A stretch of 64,000 bases of DNA from Lachnospiraceae bacterium (lineage in GTDB: Bacteria; Bacillota_A; Clostridia; Lachnospirales; Lachnospiraceae). The notes beneath the pieces were generated by a model. It was not told the DNA's origin. It was given only the letters and a program-made list of their open reading frames with translations, and made no database searches. Every line of letters begins with the position of its first letter. Position 1 is the stretch's first letter. This document shows positions 15,530 through 24,668 of this stretch, piece after piece. Location: assembly GCA_021770615.1 (NCBI GenBank), contig JAETQR010000016.1:20031-84030 (forward strand), in the 5' to 3' direction. The position numbers and the translations under genes were made by a program.

Positions 15530-17314
15530 ATGCGGAGATATGATACAGCAGTAAAATGCGGACAGATAAAAAATTTGATCGAGGATAATCAGTATTTGAA
15601 AGCGATGGAAGAAATCGAAAGTATGGATTTTGAAAAAATACCTTCCATTGCAGATCTGTATTTATTTGCTGATATTTTTCTGCGGGCAGAAAAGATGGAT
15701 GTGGCGAAAGACCTGTATTATACTGTCTACCACAGGACAGCGTCGAGACCTGCTTTGTACCGGCTTTTGATGCTGATGATACGGATGGGGGATGTCGAAG
15801 AGGCGAAAGACCTTTACCTTACTTATGAGATCGTGGCAGGAGTTACGCTTGATACCTATGAACTTCGTTATCGTCTGGCGAAAGCGGAAGGAGAACCGGG
15901 AACAAAACTGATTGAGATACTTGAACAGTTAAAAGAGGATGAATATACGGAGGAGTGGGGGTTCCAGCTTGCAAAACTGTATGAAATGGAAGGGATGCGG
16001 GAGAAGTGCATCGAAGAATGTGAAGACCTTGAGAGATGGTTTGGTACGGGAACAGTAGTCGAAAAGGCCAGAGAACTGAAGCAAAGATGCATGAGCCCAT
16101 CGTGGGTAAAACCGACGGATGTAAAAATTCCGGAACCGGAATTGCCGGATATGGAAGAAAGGATTCCGGCTTTTGCACATGGCCCTGTGCGTGTAGAGGA
16201 AATTTTGCCGGAGCAGGAATCTGGCGGGCAGGAGGATACGGAAGCCGAGACTGCCCGGGAGACGAAAAGCCTCGAATCCGTACAGACCGTACAGGAGACG
16301 GTACAGACGCAGGAGGCAGAGATGCTTCCGGAAGAGACGGAAGAACAAAAGACAGATCTTGCGGAAGACAAGTCTGGAGAAGAAGATGCATATGATGTTC
16401 AGGAAGGTGTTTCGGACGATAAGATGGCCGAGGAAGAAGCAGCCGGGGAGCCAGAGGCAAAGCCAGGGCTGTTTCATCGCATCGTAGACTATTTCAGGGT
16501 AGACTTGGATCAGTTTGATGAAGAAGAGGAAGAATTTCCAGAGGAGCTGGATACATATAAACAGCAGTCTACGGCAGAGATCAATGTAAAAGCGATACTG
16601 GCAGAGGGTGTGGATGATATACTGGAGGAAACAGTCTCCGTGCCGGAAACAGCCTCCGTAACCGAGACAGAGGTTTTGGAAGAGACAGTTTCCACATCAG
16701 AAGCGGAGGCTCTGGAGGTGCAGTCGTCTTCTGGTCACACAGAGCCTCAGTCTCTTGAGGAGCAGCTTCAGGAGATGGAAGAGAACCGAAAGGTCATAAA
16801 TTTAGAGGACACGATGAATCTTGGGGAAGTACACATAAAGAGCCATCCTCTGGGGAATTCATCGTCAGCGGAAAACTACGAGGATATTTCGAGAAACGGG
16901 TTGTCCTATGGAACGTTAAAAGGAACGATCAGTAAGCTTCAGAATCATGATGGAATCATTAATTTTGCGCTTACGGGAGGGACGGAAGGGATTTCTCTCG
17001 TAGTTGCGAAAAGGCTTTTTAAAGAGCTGAAAAAGATAAACTATTTTGAGGCAAAAAATATGCTGAAGATAATGGCTGACAAACTTGCCGAGGTGGATCT
17101 TGAGGAGCGGGTTTTAGAGTTTATCGGAGGATGTATCTACATTATGGATGCGCCGTCACTGTCAAGCGAGAGCGTGGAAAACCTGAACCGTCTCATGGAG
17201 AAATACAGTGGGCAGTTTGTGATCATGCTGGAGGGAAGCTATGATGAAATGGACAGTTTCCTGAGTTTTCATAAGGAGTTTGAAAAAAAGATAACATTTA
17301 AGGTTAAACTGTAA
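15530..17314 (+). CDS. TPR-repeat protein with acidic linker and degenerate AAA+-like C-terminal domain
   Basis: 594 residues. Residues 1-190 form helical TPR-like repeats (L-Y-L-F-A-D-I-F-L-R-A-E-K-M-D-V-A-K-D-L-Y). Residues about 195-440 are a Glu-rich linker with low complexity. The last 145 residues resemble the CbxX/SpoVK AAA+ fold: G-T-I-S-K-L, then A-L-T-G-G-T-E-G-I-S where a Walker A G-x-x-G-T-G-K-T would be, I-Y-I-M-D-A-P-S-L where Walker B F-I-D-E-A-Y-S-L would be, and F-V-I-M-L-E-G-S-Y-D-E-M. Key Lys and Glu are missing, so ATP hydrolysis is unlikely. It probably acts with the cNMP-domain partner upstream. Confidence 0.82.
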   Translation: MRRYDTAVKCGQIKNLIEDNQYLKAMEEIESMDFEKIPSIADLYLFADIFLRAEKMDVAKDLYYTVYHRTASRPALYRLLMLMIRMGDVEEAKDLYLTYEIVAGVTLDTYELRYRLAKAEGEPGTKLIEILEQLKEDEYTEEWGFQLAKLYEMEGMREKCIEECEDLERWFGTGTVVEKARELKQRCMSPSWVKPTDVKIPEPELPDMEERIPAFAHGPVRVEEILPEQESGGQEDTEAETARETKSLESVQTVQETVQTQEAEMLPEETEEQKTDLAEDKSGEEDAYDVQEGVSDDKMAEEEAAGEPEAKPGLFHRIVDYFRVDLDQFDEEEEEFPEELDTYKQQSTAEINVKAILAEGVDDILEETVSVPETASVTETEVLEETVSTSEAEALEVQSSSGHTEPQSLEEQLQEMEENRKVINLEDTMNLGEVHIKSHPLGNSSSAENYEDISRNGLSYGTLKGTISKLQNHDGIINFALTGGTEGISLVVAKRLFKELKKINYFEAKNMLKIMADKLAEVDLEERVLEFIGGCIYIMDAPSLSSESVENLNRLMEKYSGQFVIMLEGSYDEMDSFLSFHKEFEKKITFKVKL

Positions 17315-17338
17315 TGAATAGAAAGGATGGGCGATTGA

Positions 17339-17905
17339 ATGAAAAAACAGGAATGGAAACCCGGAAACATGCTCTATCCGGTACCGGCAGTGATGGTCAG
17401 TTGCAGCAGAGAGAACGAAAAACCGAATATTGTTACAGTGGCCTGGACGGGGACGATCTGTTCCGATCCGGTCATGGTTTCTATTTCTGTCAGGCCGGAA
17501 CGTTATTCTTATGATATCATAAAAGAGACGGGCGAGTTTGTTATAAATCTTACAACGAAAGAACTCACGAGAGCGACAGACTGGTGTGGTGTAAAATCCG
17601 GTCGCGATGTAGATAAATTTCAGGAGATGAAGCTGACTGCGGCAGAGGCAAAACATTTGAAATATGCTCCCATCATTGCAGAAAGCCCGCTGAATCTTGA
17701 GTGCAAAGTAAAAGAAATAAAGGAACTGGGTTCGCATCATATGTTCATTGCAGAAGTTGTAGGAGTACAGGTGAGTGAAAAATATATGGATAAGAGTGGA
17801 AAATTTGAACTGAACAGTACAGAACTTGTGGCTTATTCTCATGGCGAGTACTTTGTTTTGGGGGAAAGGCTTGGAAAATTTGGATATTCTGTAAAAAAAT
17901 CATAA
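17339..17905 (+). CDS. Flavin reductase-like, FMN-binding split-barrel protein
   Basis: 188 residues. The pattern P-V-P-A-V-M-V-S-C near residue 15, N-I-V-T-V-A-W-T-G, S-I-S-V-R-P-E-R-Y-S and F-V-I-N-L-T-T matches the flavin reductase domain family (PF01613), in which FMN binds a homodimeric split barrel. Such proteins reduce FMN with NAD(P)H or carry electrons. The substrate cannot be told. It starts 24 bp after the TPR gene; AAAGGA lies 13 bp before the ATG, a loose spacing. The start could be a few codons later. Confidence 0.88.
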   Translation: MKKQEWKPGNMLYPVPAVMVSCSRENEKPNIVTVAWTGTICSDPVMVSISVRPERYSYDIIKETGEFVINLTTKELTRATDWCGVKSGRDVDKFQEMKLTAAEAKHLKYAPIIAESPLNLECKVKEIKELGSHHMFIAEVVGVQVSEKYMDKSGKFELNSTELVAYSHGEYFVLGERLGKFGYSVKKS

Positions 17906-17937
17906 TAAATTTTTAATAAAAGTAAACAAAATGACAT

Positions 17938-17965
17938 TTTACAAATTGGCTTTATGTGTTATACT
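17938..17965 (+). promoter_or_regulatory. Promoter of murA
   Basis: TTTACA (17938-17943), 16-bp spacer, TATACT (17960-17965), followed by the ribosome binding site TTGGAGA before the murA ATG at 18007. Confidence 0.6.
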
Positions 17966-18006
17966 ATATTAGTGTTGCATGATTTATATGAAATTGGAGA
18001 ATCGTT

Positions 18007-19305
18007 ATGAAACAATATATTATAAAAGGCGGAGAGCCATTAAGAGGAGAGGTTCTGATCGGCGGAGCCAAAAATGCGGCGCTGGGGATCATTGTAGCGG
18101 CAATCATGGCAAATGAACCGGTTACGATCGAAAACCTTCCGGAAGTAGATGATGTAAAAGTACTGTTAGATGCGATTGAAGGAATTGGCGCTATTGTGGA
18201 ACGGTTTGATGAGCATACGGTCCGGATCAATGGCGCACTTATCAATGATGTAAATGTAGATGATGATACGATCCGTAAAATAAGGGGATCTTATTATCTT
18301 GTCGGGGCACTTCTCGGGAAATACCGGAAGGCGGTAGTTGCACTTCCGGGTGGCTGTCAGATCGGAAGCCGCCCGATCGACCAGCATTTGAAAGGCTTTG
18401 AGCAGTTGGGGGCAAAAGTGACGATTCATAATGGAAAGATCGATGCCTGTGCAGAGCATCTTTCCGGAAGCCATATTTATCTGGATTGTCCGAGTGTGGG
18501 CGCCACGATCAATATTATGATGGCAGCCTGTCTGGCAGATGGAAAGACAATTATCGAGAATCCGGCGAAGGAGCCGCATATCGTAGATGTGGCAAACTTT
18601 TTAAATAGTATGGGTGCCAATATCAAGGGCGCAGGAACAGATACCATTCGTATAAGAGGGGTAGAGAGCCTGCATGGGAGTGAGTATTCGATCATTCCGG
18701 ATCAGATTGAGGCCGGAACGTATATGATCGCCGCTGCAGCAACAGGCGGAGATGTGTATATCCGCAATGTTATTCCAAAACATCTTGAGGCGATTTCAGC
18801 AAAACTGATCGAAATCGGGGCAAAGGTAGAAGAGTACGACGATTGTGTCCGGGTTTATGCGGAGAGAACACTTGGGTATGCCAATGTAAAGACGATGCCA
18901 TATCCCGGATTTCCTACGGACATGCAGCCACAGATGACGACGCTTCTTGCGCTTTCGAATGGCGTCAGTATCGTTACAGAGACGATATTTGAAACCCGTC
19001 TTAAATATATCAGTGAGTTAAGAAGAATGGGAGCGAATATCAATGTAGAGGGAAATGTGGCGATCATAACCGGTGTCGAGGGATTTACCGGCGCTACGGT
19101 GAGCGCCCCGGATCTCAGAGCCGGTGCTGCTCTTGTTATTGCCGGGCTCGCGGCGGAAGGTTTTACTACAGTCGAGCAGATACAGTATATTGAGCGGGGC
19201 TATGAAAAGTTCGAGGAAAAATTGAAAGGCTTGGGAGGGATCATCGAAAAGGTTGATGCGGATGATGAGCGGGCACAGAAAAAGTTCAAACTTAAAGTAG
19301 GATAA
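18007..19305 (+). CDS. murA: UDP-N-acetylglucosamine 1-carboxyvinyltransferase
   Basis: 432 residues, slightly over the usual 418-420 because of a charged tail. It carries G-G-A-K-N-A-A-L (Lys22/Asn23 of the active site) and G-G-C-Q-I-G-S-R-P-I-D-Q-H with the PEP-binding, fosfomycin-target Cys. It catalyses the first committed step of peptidoglycan synthesis in the cytoplasm. A perfect palindrome AATGGACGTCCATT (19320-19333) lies just after the stop and may belong to a weak terminator. It could be either of the two Firmicutes paralogs, MurAA or MurAB. Confidence 0.96.
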   Translation: MKQYIIKGGEPLRGEVLIGGAKNAALGIIVAAIMANEPVTIENLPEVDDVKVLLDAIEGIGAIVERFDEHTVRINGALINDVNVDDDTIRKIRGSYYLVGALLGKYRKAVVALPGGCQIGSRPIDQHLKGFEQLGAKVTIHNGKIDACAEHLSGSHIYLDCPSVGATINIMMAACLADGKTIIENPAKEPHIVDVANFLNSMGANIKGAGTDTIRIRGVESLHGSEYSIIPDQIEAGTYMIAAAATGGDVYIRNVIPKHLEAISAKLIEIGAKVEEYDDCVRVYAERTLGYANVKTMPYPGFPTDMQPQMTTLLALSNGVSIVTETIFETRLKYISELRRMGANINVEGNVAIITGVEGFTGATVSAPDLRAGAALVIAGLAAEGFTTVEQIQYIERGYEKFEEKLKGLGGIIEKVDADDERAQKKFKLKVG

Positions 19306-19435
19306 ACAGAATGATATATAATGGACGTCCATTCAAAGAGTGGGCGTTCTGTGTTGAGAGGGTGCGGATGCCGGAATGATGTGCATCCGGAACACCAAAG
19401 GAAGAGCAGCGGGAACGAAATGAACGGAGGTAAAA

Positions 19436-20362
19436 ATGGACGGTAAGGTACAGGAGATATTGAATGAGGTTGGTAAGGTCATCCGTGGTAAGGATGAGGC
19501 GATCAGTCTTGTGCTCACGGCGATTCTTGCTAAGGGGCATATTTTGATCGAGGATATTCCGGGAGTGGGAAAGACGACGCTGGCAGTTGCGTTTTCCAGG
19601 GCGATGGAGCTTACGGAGAGAAGGCTGCAGTTTACACCGGATGTACTTCCGAGTGATGTTGTTGGGTTTAACATGCTGGATGCAGATGGCGAGATGCAGT
19701 ATAAGCCGGGAGCGATTTTGTGTAATCTTCTTTTGGCAGATGAAATCAACCGTACATCGACGAAAACCCAGTCGGCACTTCTCGAAGTTATGGAGGAAGG
19801 GCAGGTTACGGTGGACGGTGTTACAAGACAGCTGCCAAATCCGTTTGTCGTCGTTGCGACGCAGAATCCGGTGGGCTCTGCCGGTACCCAGATGCTTCCG
19901 GAATCACAGCTTGACCGTTTCATGATCCGGATATCCATGGGATATCCGACGATGGAGGAAGAAATGCGTTTGATCAAGGAACGTCAGGAGGCCAATCCGA
20001 TCGATTATATCCGGGAGATCATTACAAAGCGTGAACTTTTGGCGATGCAGGAACAGGTGCGATCTGTTACCGTGGACGACAAAGTGCTGAAGTATCTCTC
20101 GAAGATCATAGATGCTACGAGAAATCATTCGATGCTTTCTCTTGGAGTGAGTCCGCGTGGTACGCTGGCTTTTGTTGACATGGCGAAAGGACATGCGTTT
20201 ATGCAGGGAAGAGGTTATGTGCTGCCGGAGGATGTAAAAAAAGTGTCAAAAGCAGTTCTTGCACACCGCCTTCTTTTAAATGGGAAAGCGCGTATGAGCC
20301 ATGCGACAGCGGAGGATATCGTCGAGGAGATCGTTGGGAAAATACAGGCGCCAAAACTGTGA
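19436..20362 (+). CDS. MoxR-family AAA+ ATPase
   Basis: 308 residues behind a GGAGG site. Walker A is G-V-G-K-T-T-L-A near residue 43, Walker B is L-L-L-A-D-E-I-N-R near 105, and the sensor region A-T-Q-N-P is near 145. MoxR ATPases act as chaperones for maturation of partner protein complexes. It begins a three-gene unit MoxR, DUF58, transglutaminase-like, the common arrangement in Firmicutes and Actinobacteria. Confidence 0.95.
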   Translation: MDGKVQEILNEVGKVIRGKDEAISLVLTAILAKGHILIEDIPGVGKTTLAVAFSRAMELTERRLQFTPDVLPSDVVGFNMLDADGEMQYKPGAILCNLLLADEINRTSTKTQSALLEVMEEGQVTVDGVTRQLPNPFVVVATQNPVGSAGTQMLPESQLDRFMIRISMGYPTMEEEMRLIKERQEANPIDYIREIITKRELLAMQEQVRSVTVDDKVLKYLSKIIDATRNHSMLSLGVSPRGTLAFVDMAKGHAFMQGRGYVLPEDVKKVSKAVLAHRLLLNGKARMSHATAEDIVEEIVGKIQAPKL

Positions 20363-20441
20363 AAGGTGCGAAGCATTCTTTTGAAACCCGGATCATATGG
20401 GATAAAAAAGACCGGAAATGTACGGATAGGAGGCTGCCTGC

Positions 20442-21536
20442 ATGACATTTGGGACGATCATCTATTTATTCATATTGCTTTCTGCGCTTCTCATATCGGT
20501 TATTTGTCTGGAGTACGGCACGGTGGCCGTTATGGGGGCTTTTATTATCGTACCCATTTTTATGCTTATTTTTTTGATCATTATGCGTTTTCATACGACT
20601 GCAGAGGTTGGGTGCAAGAATCCGGTGGCAGAGATGGATTCCATGGGACGGCCGGCGAGGGCGACGATTTCCCTGGAGGTAGAAAATACAGGAAAATGGC
20701 TCCCGGTTTCTAAGGGGATCGCCTGGGTAAAATATGAGAACCGTTTTTCTGGCGAAAAGGGGAAAATGAAGGTCCGCTTTTCTGTGGATACCGGAAAGCG
20801 ACGGGGAAGGCGTGTTCCCGTAGTGATGCATCACTGTGGAAATGTTTCGATCAAGGTAGAGAAAGTAAAAATATATGATTATCTGAATCTTTTTGCAACG
20901 ACGATAGGAAGAAATTTTGACACACAGGATATTCTTGTTATGCCACCGCTTAAAGAGATTTATCTCGGCGATAACAGATGGTATAATGAGACCAACGAGG
21001 ATAGTGACCGGTTTTCTCTCTATAAAAAAGGGGATGACCCCTCTGAAGTTTTTGACATAAGGGATTTCAAGGATGGAGACCGGATCCAGCAGATCCACTG
21101 GAAACTGAGTAGTAAGACAGATCATTATATGGTAAAAGACGGGAGTCTGCCACTTGCCAAGGCGATTCATATTTTTGTGGATCTTTGTACGGCAGACAGC
21201 CATGCTGCTGATATTCTTGTACAGGGAATTTATTCGATTTCCATGACATTGATGGAGCAAGGGGTTCCCCAGCATTATATATGGTATGACAGTATCAATG
21301 ATATTATCCAGGAGCATCTGATCGAACAGGAAGAAGAGCTGTTTTGGATGTTTGAGGATCTGTTTAAATGTAAAACGACAAATATACCGGATGAACTGAT
21401 CGAGGCTTATATTGAGTGGGAAGAGGGAAGGCCGAAAGAAGCAGGGCTTTATCTTACAGTGGCAGATCATGATGCTTCGGATTTTGACGGACTTGAGGTG
21501 GGCGAGCTTCAGGTTATGGATCTGCGGGAAGAATAG
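20442..21536 (+). CDS. DUF58 membrane protein, partner of MoxR
   Basis: 364 residues, ATG behind ATAGGAGG. Two membrane segments in the first 50 residues are followed by a beta domain and the DUF58 signature F-D-I-R-D-F-K-D-G-D-R-I-Q-Q-I-H-W-K-L-S-S-K near residue 205, then a vWA-like domain (I-F-V-D-L-C). These proteins are proposed MoxR clients linked to the cell envelope. It is 11 bp from the transglutaminase gene, so the genes are coupled. Confidence 0.93.
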   Translation: MTFGTIIYLFILLSALLISVICLEYGTVAVMGAFIIVPIFMLIFLIIMRFHTTAEVGCKNPVAEMDSMGRPARATISLEVENTGKWLPVSKGIAWVKYENRFSGEKGKMKVRFSVDTGKRRGRRVPVVMHHCGNVSIKVEKVKIYDYLNLFATTIGRNFDTQDILVMPPLKEIYLGDNRWYNETNEDSDRFSLYKKGDDPSEVFDIRDFKDGDRIQQIHWKLSSKTDHYMVKDGSLPLAKAIHIFVDLCTADSHAADILVQGIYSISMTLMEQGVPQHYIWYDSINDIIQEHLIEQEEELFWMFEDLFKCKTTNIPDELIEAYIEWEEGRPKEAGLYLTVADHDASDFDGLEVGELQVMDLREE

Positions 21537-21547
21537 GGAGGTGTCCC

Positions 21548-24043
21548 ATGAAGAGCAGTAAAATAACAAATTTTATATTAGAAGTCAGCCAGGTGTTTCT
21601 GGTGTTTCTTGGCGTGTACTCGGCGCTCATGTGTGCAGCGTTAAGTCTTTCGTTGCCGGTGAACCGTCTGGCGGCGACGCTCGTTCTTCTTGGGGGAGCC
21701 TTTTTATTTTATGGCCTGTTTACCGTGCTTGAGACATTTCCTCATGGGAAATTGTATGGAATCCTTGGGATTACAGCTTTTTATCTGATCGTGTATATAC
21801 GTTTGAGGACTGTGGTGAATAAAGGCTTTGTGACTGTTATCAATACGTATCTGAAGGAGGTCATGAACTATACCCAGACGAATATCCCTCTCCTGTCAAA
21901 TAACAGTTTTGCGGGGGAAACGGCAGGTGTCGGATATTGTGTCACATTGGTTGTTATTTTGACAGGGGTGTATCTGACCGCGATCGTCAGCTGCTGTTTT
22001 TACAGGAAAAGACGTTCTATGGTTTATATTGCAGCTACCGTGTTTTTTTTCTTTGTACCGGTGACAGTTGGAAAGATTGGATATTTTTCCAATGTGGCTA
22101 CCTATATTTTTACTTCTATGGCGGTAGTGGGTACGAGATTTCTACGGTCGGATACGACAGATAAGAGGATGCGGCAGAAACTTTCCCTGGTTTTGACATG
22201 TGTAGGAGTGATCGCAGGAATCCTGAGTTATTTGTTCATATCACCAGAGCGTTATCATAATAATTTGAATAATATCGTTGAGGTTAAAAACTCCGCATTG
22301 GCTCTTGTTTCATGGGACAGGGAAGATATTTCCACATGGTTTCGGGAGTATTTTAACGGGGATGCCATGGAGTATGGCCGCGTAGGAAGAAAAAACAGTG
22401 TAAACCGTACAGGAAAGACGATGTTCAAGGTGAGTGGGGATTTTGATACGAATCATGGACTTTATATGAAAGGGTATACCGGGGCGGTTTATTCGGATGG
22501 CCGCTGGTATCAGAGCAAAGATGAGGATGGACAGTACGCAAAAGAGCGGGACGAGCTTGCGGCAGCAGGACTGTCAGTGGATAACTGGCATGTAACACTC
22601 CGCAACCAGATCGGAGACAGCCAGACGACGGGAAATGATAAGCTGTGGACGACAGGGAAGCTGACGATACGTAATCTTGCGTTTGGATACGGAAATTATG
22701 TTGTGCCATATTATCCAACGACGGCTTTTTCTTCTATAGGAGGCAGGCAGCAGGTTACGGTGCCGGGGATAGAATATGAGGCGGAGTATTTCCCTTATCT
22801 CTATACCGAATTGAGAAATGGCCTGGCTGCTAATTCTTATAATCTGGCGGGAAATGAATACTGGACGGGCAGTCAGGAAAACAGGAACCGGCTGTCTGAT
22901 TTCGTGAAAAAATATTATCTCGATGTACCGCAGGAAGTTTCTGGTGTAGTAGATGCATATAAGTCCTATCTCAATTCCAGAGATGGACTGTTGGATAAAT
23001 TTGAAAAGGGAGAAGCTTCTGTTTATCAGGTGATCGAGGAAACCCGTAATTATATCATGATGGATACGAAGTATACGCTTTCTCCGGGAAGGACACCAAA
23101 GGATAAAGATACGGTGACATATTTTCTGGAAGAAAACAAAAAAGGGTATTGTACGCATTATGCCACAGCGGCAGCAGTGCTTTTGAAAAGTGTAGGAATC
23201 CCTGCGCGGTATGCAGAGGGTGTATATGTGAGCAGGGAAAAGCTGGCAGATCTGAATGGTTCAATGAGGGAACTTGAGATTACAGATAAAGATATTCATG
23301 CATGGGTGGAAATCTATCAGGATAATTATGGTTTTGTGCCGGTTGAATTTACGCCGGGAATTGGTGAAGAGGAGGCAGACCAGTCATCCGTTACGGAAGA
23401 GGATGGAAGCGGAGATGAACCACAGGGCGGACAAAATGATGGAAATGGACAGGATGAAGCAGCGATACAGACGCCGACTCCGCCGCCGGAAGAAGATATG
23501 ACATTTGAGAATATTGAGACAGAAGATTACAATAGAGAGACAGAAGAAGAGGATACAGAGGCGGTTAGTGACGATGCTGTGTCGGCGAAGGATCAGAACA
23601 GTGACCAGAAGAAAGGACATATGGCGTGGTGGAAGATCGTGTTATGGTGTGTTGCGGTTTTTGCTGCTTTTATACTGGCGGCAGAGGTGCAGCGCAGGGT
23701 ACGGGTATTATTGTTCAAAAATAGTCTGAAAAAGAAAAAGTACAAAAGACAGATCCTTCTGTATTATCGTCATTTGGAGCCGGCATTCAATCATGAGGGG
23801 GTTCGTTACAGGGGACAGAGTGTAGCAGAATATGCAGAGGATATTGCAGCAGCCTGTGGGATGAAATATGAAGGAGTTTATGGATTTGTCTCAATGGTGT
23901 TCTGTGCGAGCTTTAGCAGCGAATCGTTTGATAAGGGACAGATGATCGAGTTCAGAAGTGCGTATCGTCTGATCCGCCATAGGATCTATGCACGCCTGGG
24001 AGGGGTTAAGAAGCTGTATTATATGTATATACTCGGGCTCTGA
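21548..24043 (+). CDS. Membrane transglutaminase-like protein (TgpA/YebA type)
   Basis: 831 residues behind GGGAGGTG. Six or so N-terminal membrane helices (residues about 10-235) are followed by an extracytoplasmic region with the transglutaminase core: K-G-Y-C-T-H-Y-A-T-A-A-A-V-L-L-K-S-V-G-I-P-A-R-Y (Cys near 537), D-I-H-A-W-V-E-I-Y (His near 580) and the F-T-P-G end. A Pro/Glu/Gln-rich spacer and a final membrane helix (W-W-K-I-V-L-W-C-V-A) precede a C-terminal cytoplasmic DUF4129-like domain. The Cys-His-Asp triad looks intact. It ends the MoxR-DUF58 operon. Confidence 0.93.
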   Translation: MKSSKITNFILEVSQVFLVFLGVYSALMCAALSLSLPVNRLAATLVLLGGAFLFYGLFTVLETFPHGKLYGILGITAFYLIVYIRLRTVVNKGFVTVINTYLKEVMNYTQTNIPLLSNNSFAGETAGVGYCVTLVVILTGVYLTAIVSCCFYRKRRSMVYIAATVFFFFVPVTVGKIGYFSNVATYIFTSMAVVGTRFLRSDTTDKRMRQKLSLVLTCVGVIAGILSYLFISPERYHNNLNNIVEVKNSALALVSWDREDISTWFREYFNGDAMEYGRVGRKNSVNRTGKTMFKVSGDFDTNHGLYMKGYTGAVYSDGRWYQSKDEDGQYAKERDELAAAGLSVDNWHVTLRNQIGDSQTTGNDKLWTTGKLTIRNLAFGYGNYVVPYYPTTAFSSIGGRQQVTVPGIEYEAEYFPYLYTELRNGLAANSYNLAGNEYWTGSQENRNRLSDFVKKYYLDVPQEVSGVVDAYKSYLNSRDGLLDKFEKGEASVYQVIEETRNYIMMDTKYTLSPGRTPKDKDTVTYFLEENKKGYCTHYATAAAVLLKSVGIPARYAEGVYVSREKLADLNGSMRELEITDKDIHAWVEIYQDNYGFVPVEFTPGIGEEEADQSSVTEEDGSGDEPQGGQNDGNGQDEAAIQTPTPPPEEDMTFENIETEDYNRETEEEDTEAVSDDAVSAKDQNSDQKKGHMAWWKIVLWCVAVFAAFILAAEVQRRVRVLLFKNSLKKKKYKRQILLYYRHLEPAFNHEGVRYRGQSVAEYAEDIAAACGMKYEGVYGFVSMVFCASFSSESFDKGQMIEFRSAYRLIRHRIYARLGGVKKLYYMYILGL

Positions 24044-24081
24044 TACCATTGAGATGACTGAATAGTGGTGTTGGGAATAGA

Positions 24082-24155
24082 AGAAGCTGTAAATCAGCAG
24101 AAAAAACTATCCGTAATGCGGGGGATTGTGTTTTGCTGGTTTACAGCTTCTTTTA
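24082..24155 (+). terminator. Terminator of the moxR operon
   Basis: The arms AGAAGCTGTAAATCAGCA (24082-24099) and TGCTGGTTTACAGCTTCT (24134-24151) pair with one mismatch, followed by TTTT. The loop is long, 34 nt. Confidence 0.75.
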
Positions 24156-24184
24156 TTTCCGGGTTCATTTAATATAACAGCCCT

Positions 24185-24337
24185 TTAGTCTGTACGATGT
24201 TTGAGGATGATTTCTTCAAAACGCCGGTTAGAAGCTTCCATCTCTTCCTCTGATTCCAAGACTTCTATTTCAGCATTTTCCTGATCCAGTTCTTCTAATA
24301 GATCAAAAAGGTCATCATCCGTAAAAAATGTTTCCAT
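24185..24337 (-). CDS. Small acidic protein of 50 residues, unrecognised
   Basis: An ATG at 24337 lies 6 bp after a strong AAGGAGGG on the minus strand and opens a frame of 50 codons to a TAA. The product starts M-E-T-F-F-T-D-D-D-L-F-D-L-L and ends H-R-T-D; it has about 17 Asp/Glu and is predicted to be one or two amphipathic helices. No known family comes to mind. The strong ribosome binding site and codon use support a real gene. It lies between the moxR operon terminator and a palindromic repeat. Confidence 0.65.
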   Translation of the reverse strand: METFFTDDDLFDLLEELDQENAEIEVLESEEEMEASNRRFEEIILKHRTD

Positions 24338-24414
24338 GTGCCCTCCTTGATGACTATTTTAGTAATTAAAGTTTAGCACAAATAGAAGCAAGAAACAAGT
24401 ACTTTATCGCACGG

Positions 24415-24660
24415 AAATTAATTTTTGACGCTCGCAATTTATAAGAATTGTTACATTTGTACAGCAGCGGGAATATTTCCTGATCCGGACCCGCTCCCGC
24501 TTAGGATAAACATGTAGCGGTACAAAGGCCGCAAGGTGCAATTTTTGCACCTTGCAGCCTAAGGACCGACACGTTTATACGGTCCTTATCAGGAAATATT
24601 CCCGCTGCTGTACGAAGTTTTGTCAGCTTTCTATAAATTGCGAGCGTCAAAAATTGATTT
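24415..24660. repeat. Palindromic element, family P copy 1 (about 246 bp)
   Basis: The outer arms 24415-24443 and 24632-24660 are inverted 29-bp copies with one mismatch (core TTTTTGACGCTCGCAA). A second pair at about 24460-24492 and 24580-24612 matches over 33 bp (core CAGCAGCGGGAATATTTCC). The centre has a GCAAGGTGCAA/TTGCACCTTGC hairpin. The same architecture, with different but again self-complementary arms, recurs at 28298-28547. No coding potential is seen. It lies between convergent genes (24338-24668 holds nothing else). Confidence 0.85.
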
Positions 24661-24668
24661 CTGTAACT

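Noticed and set aside
19320..19333. Perfect palindrome AATGGACGTCCATT after murA as an operator
   Set aside because: Short, single occurrence in the window, and more likely part of a weak terminator with the following TGGGCGTTC.
20466..21569. A 367-codon open frame on the minus strand opposite the DUF58 gene
   Set aside because: It is an antisense shadow of a well-supported gene, with His/Arg/Ile-rich composition, no ribosome binding site and no family likeness.
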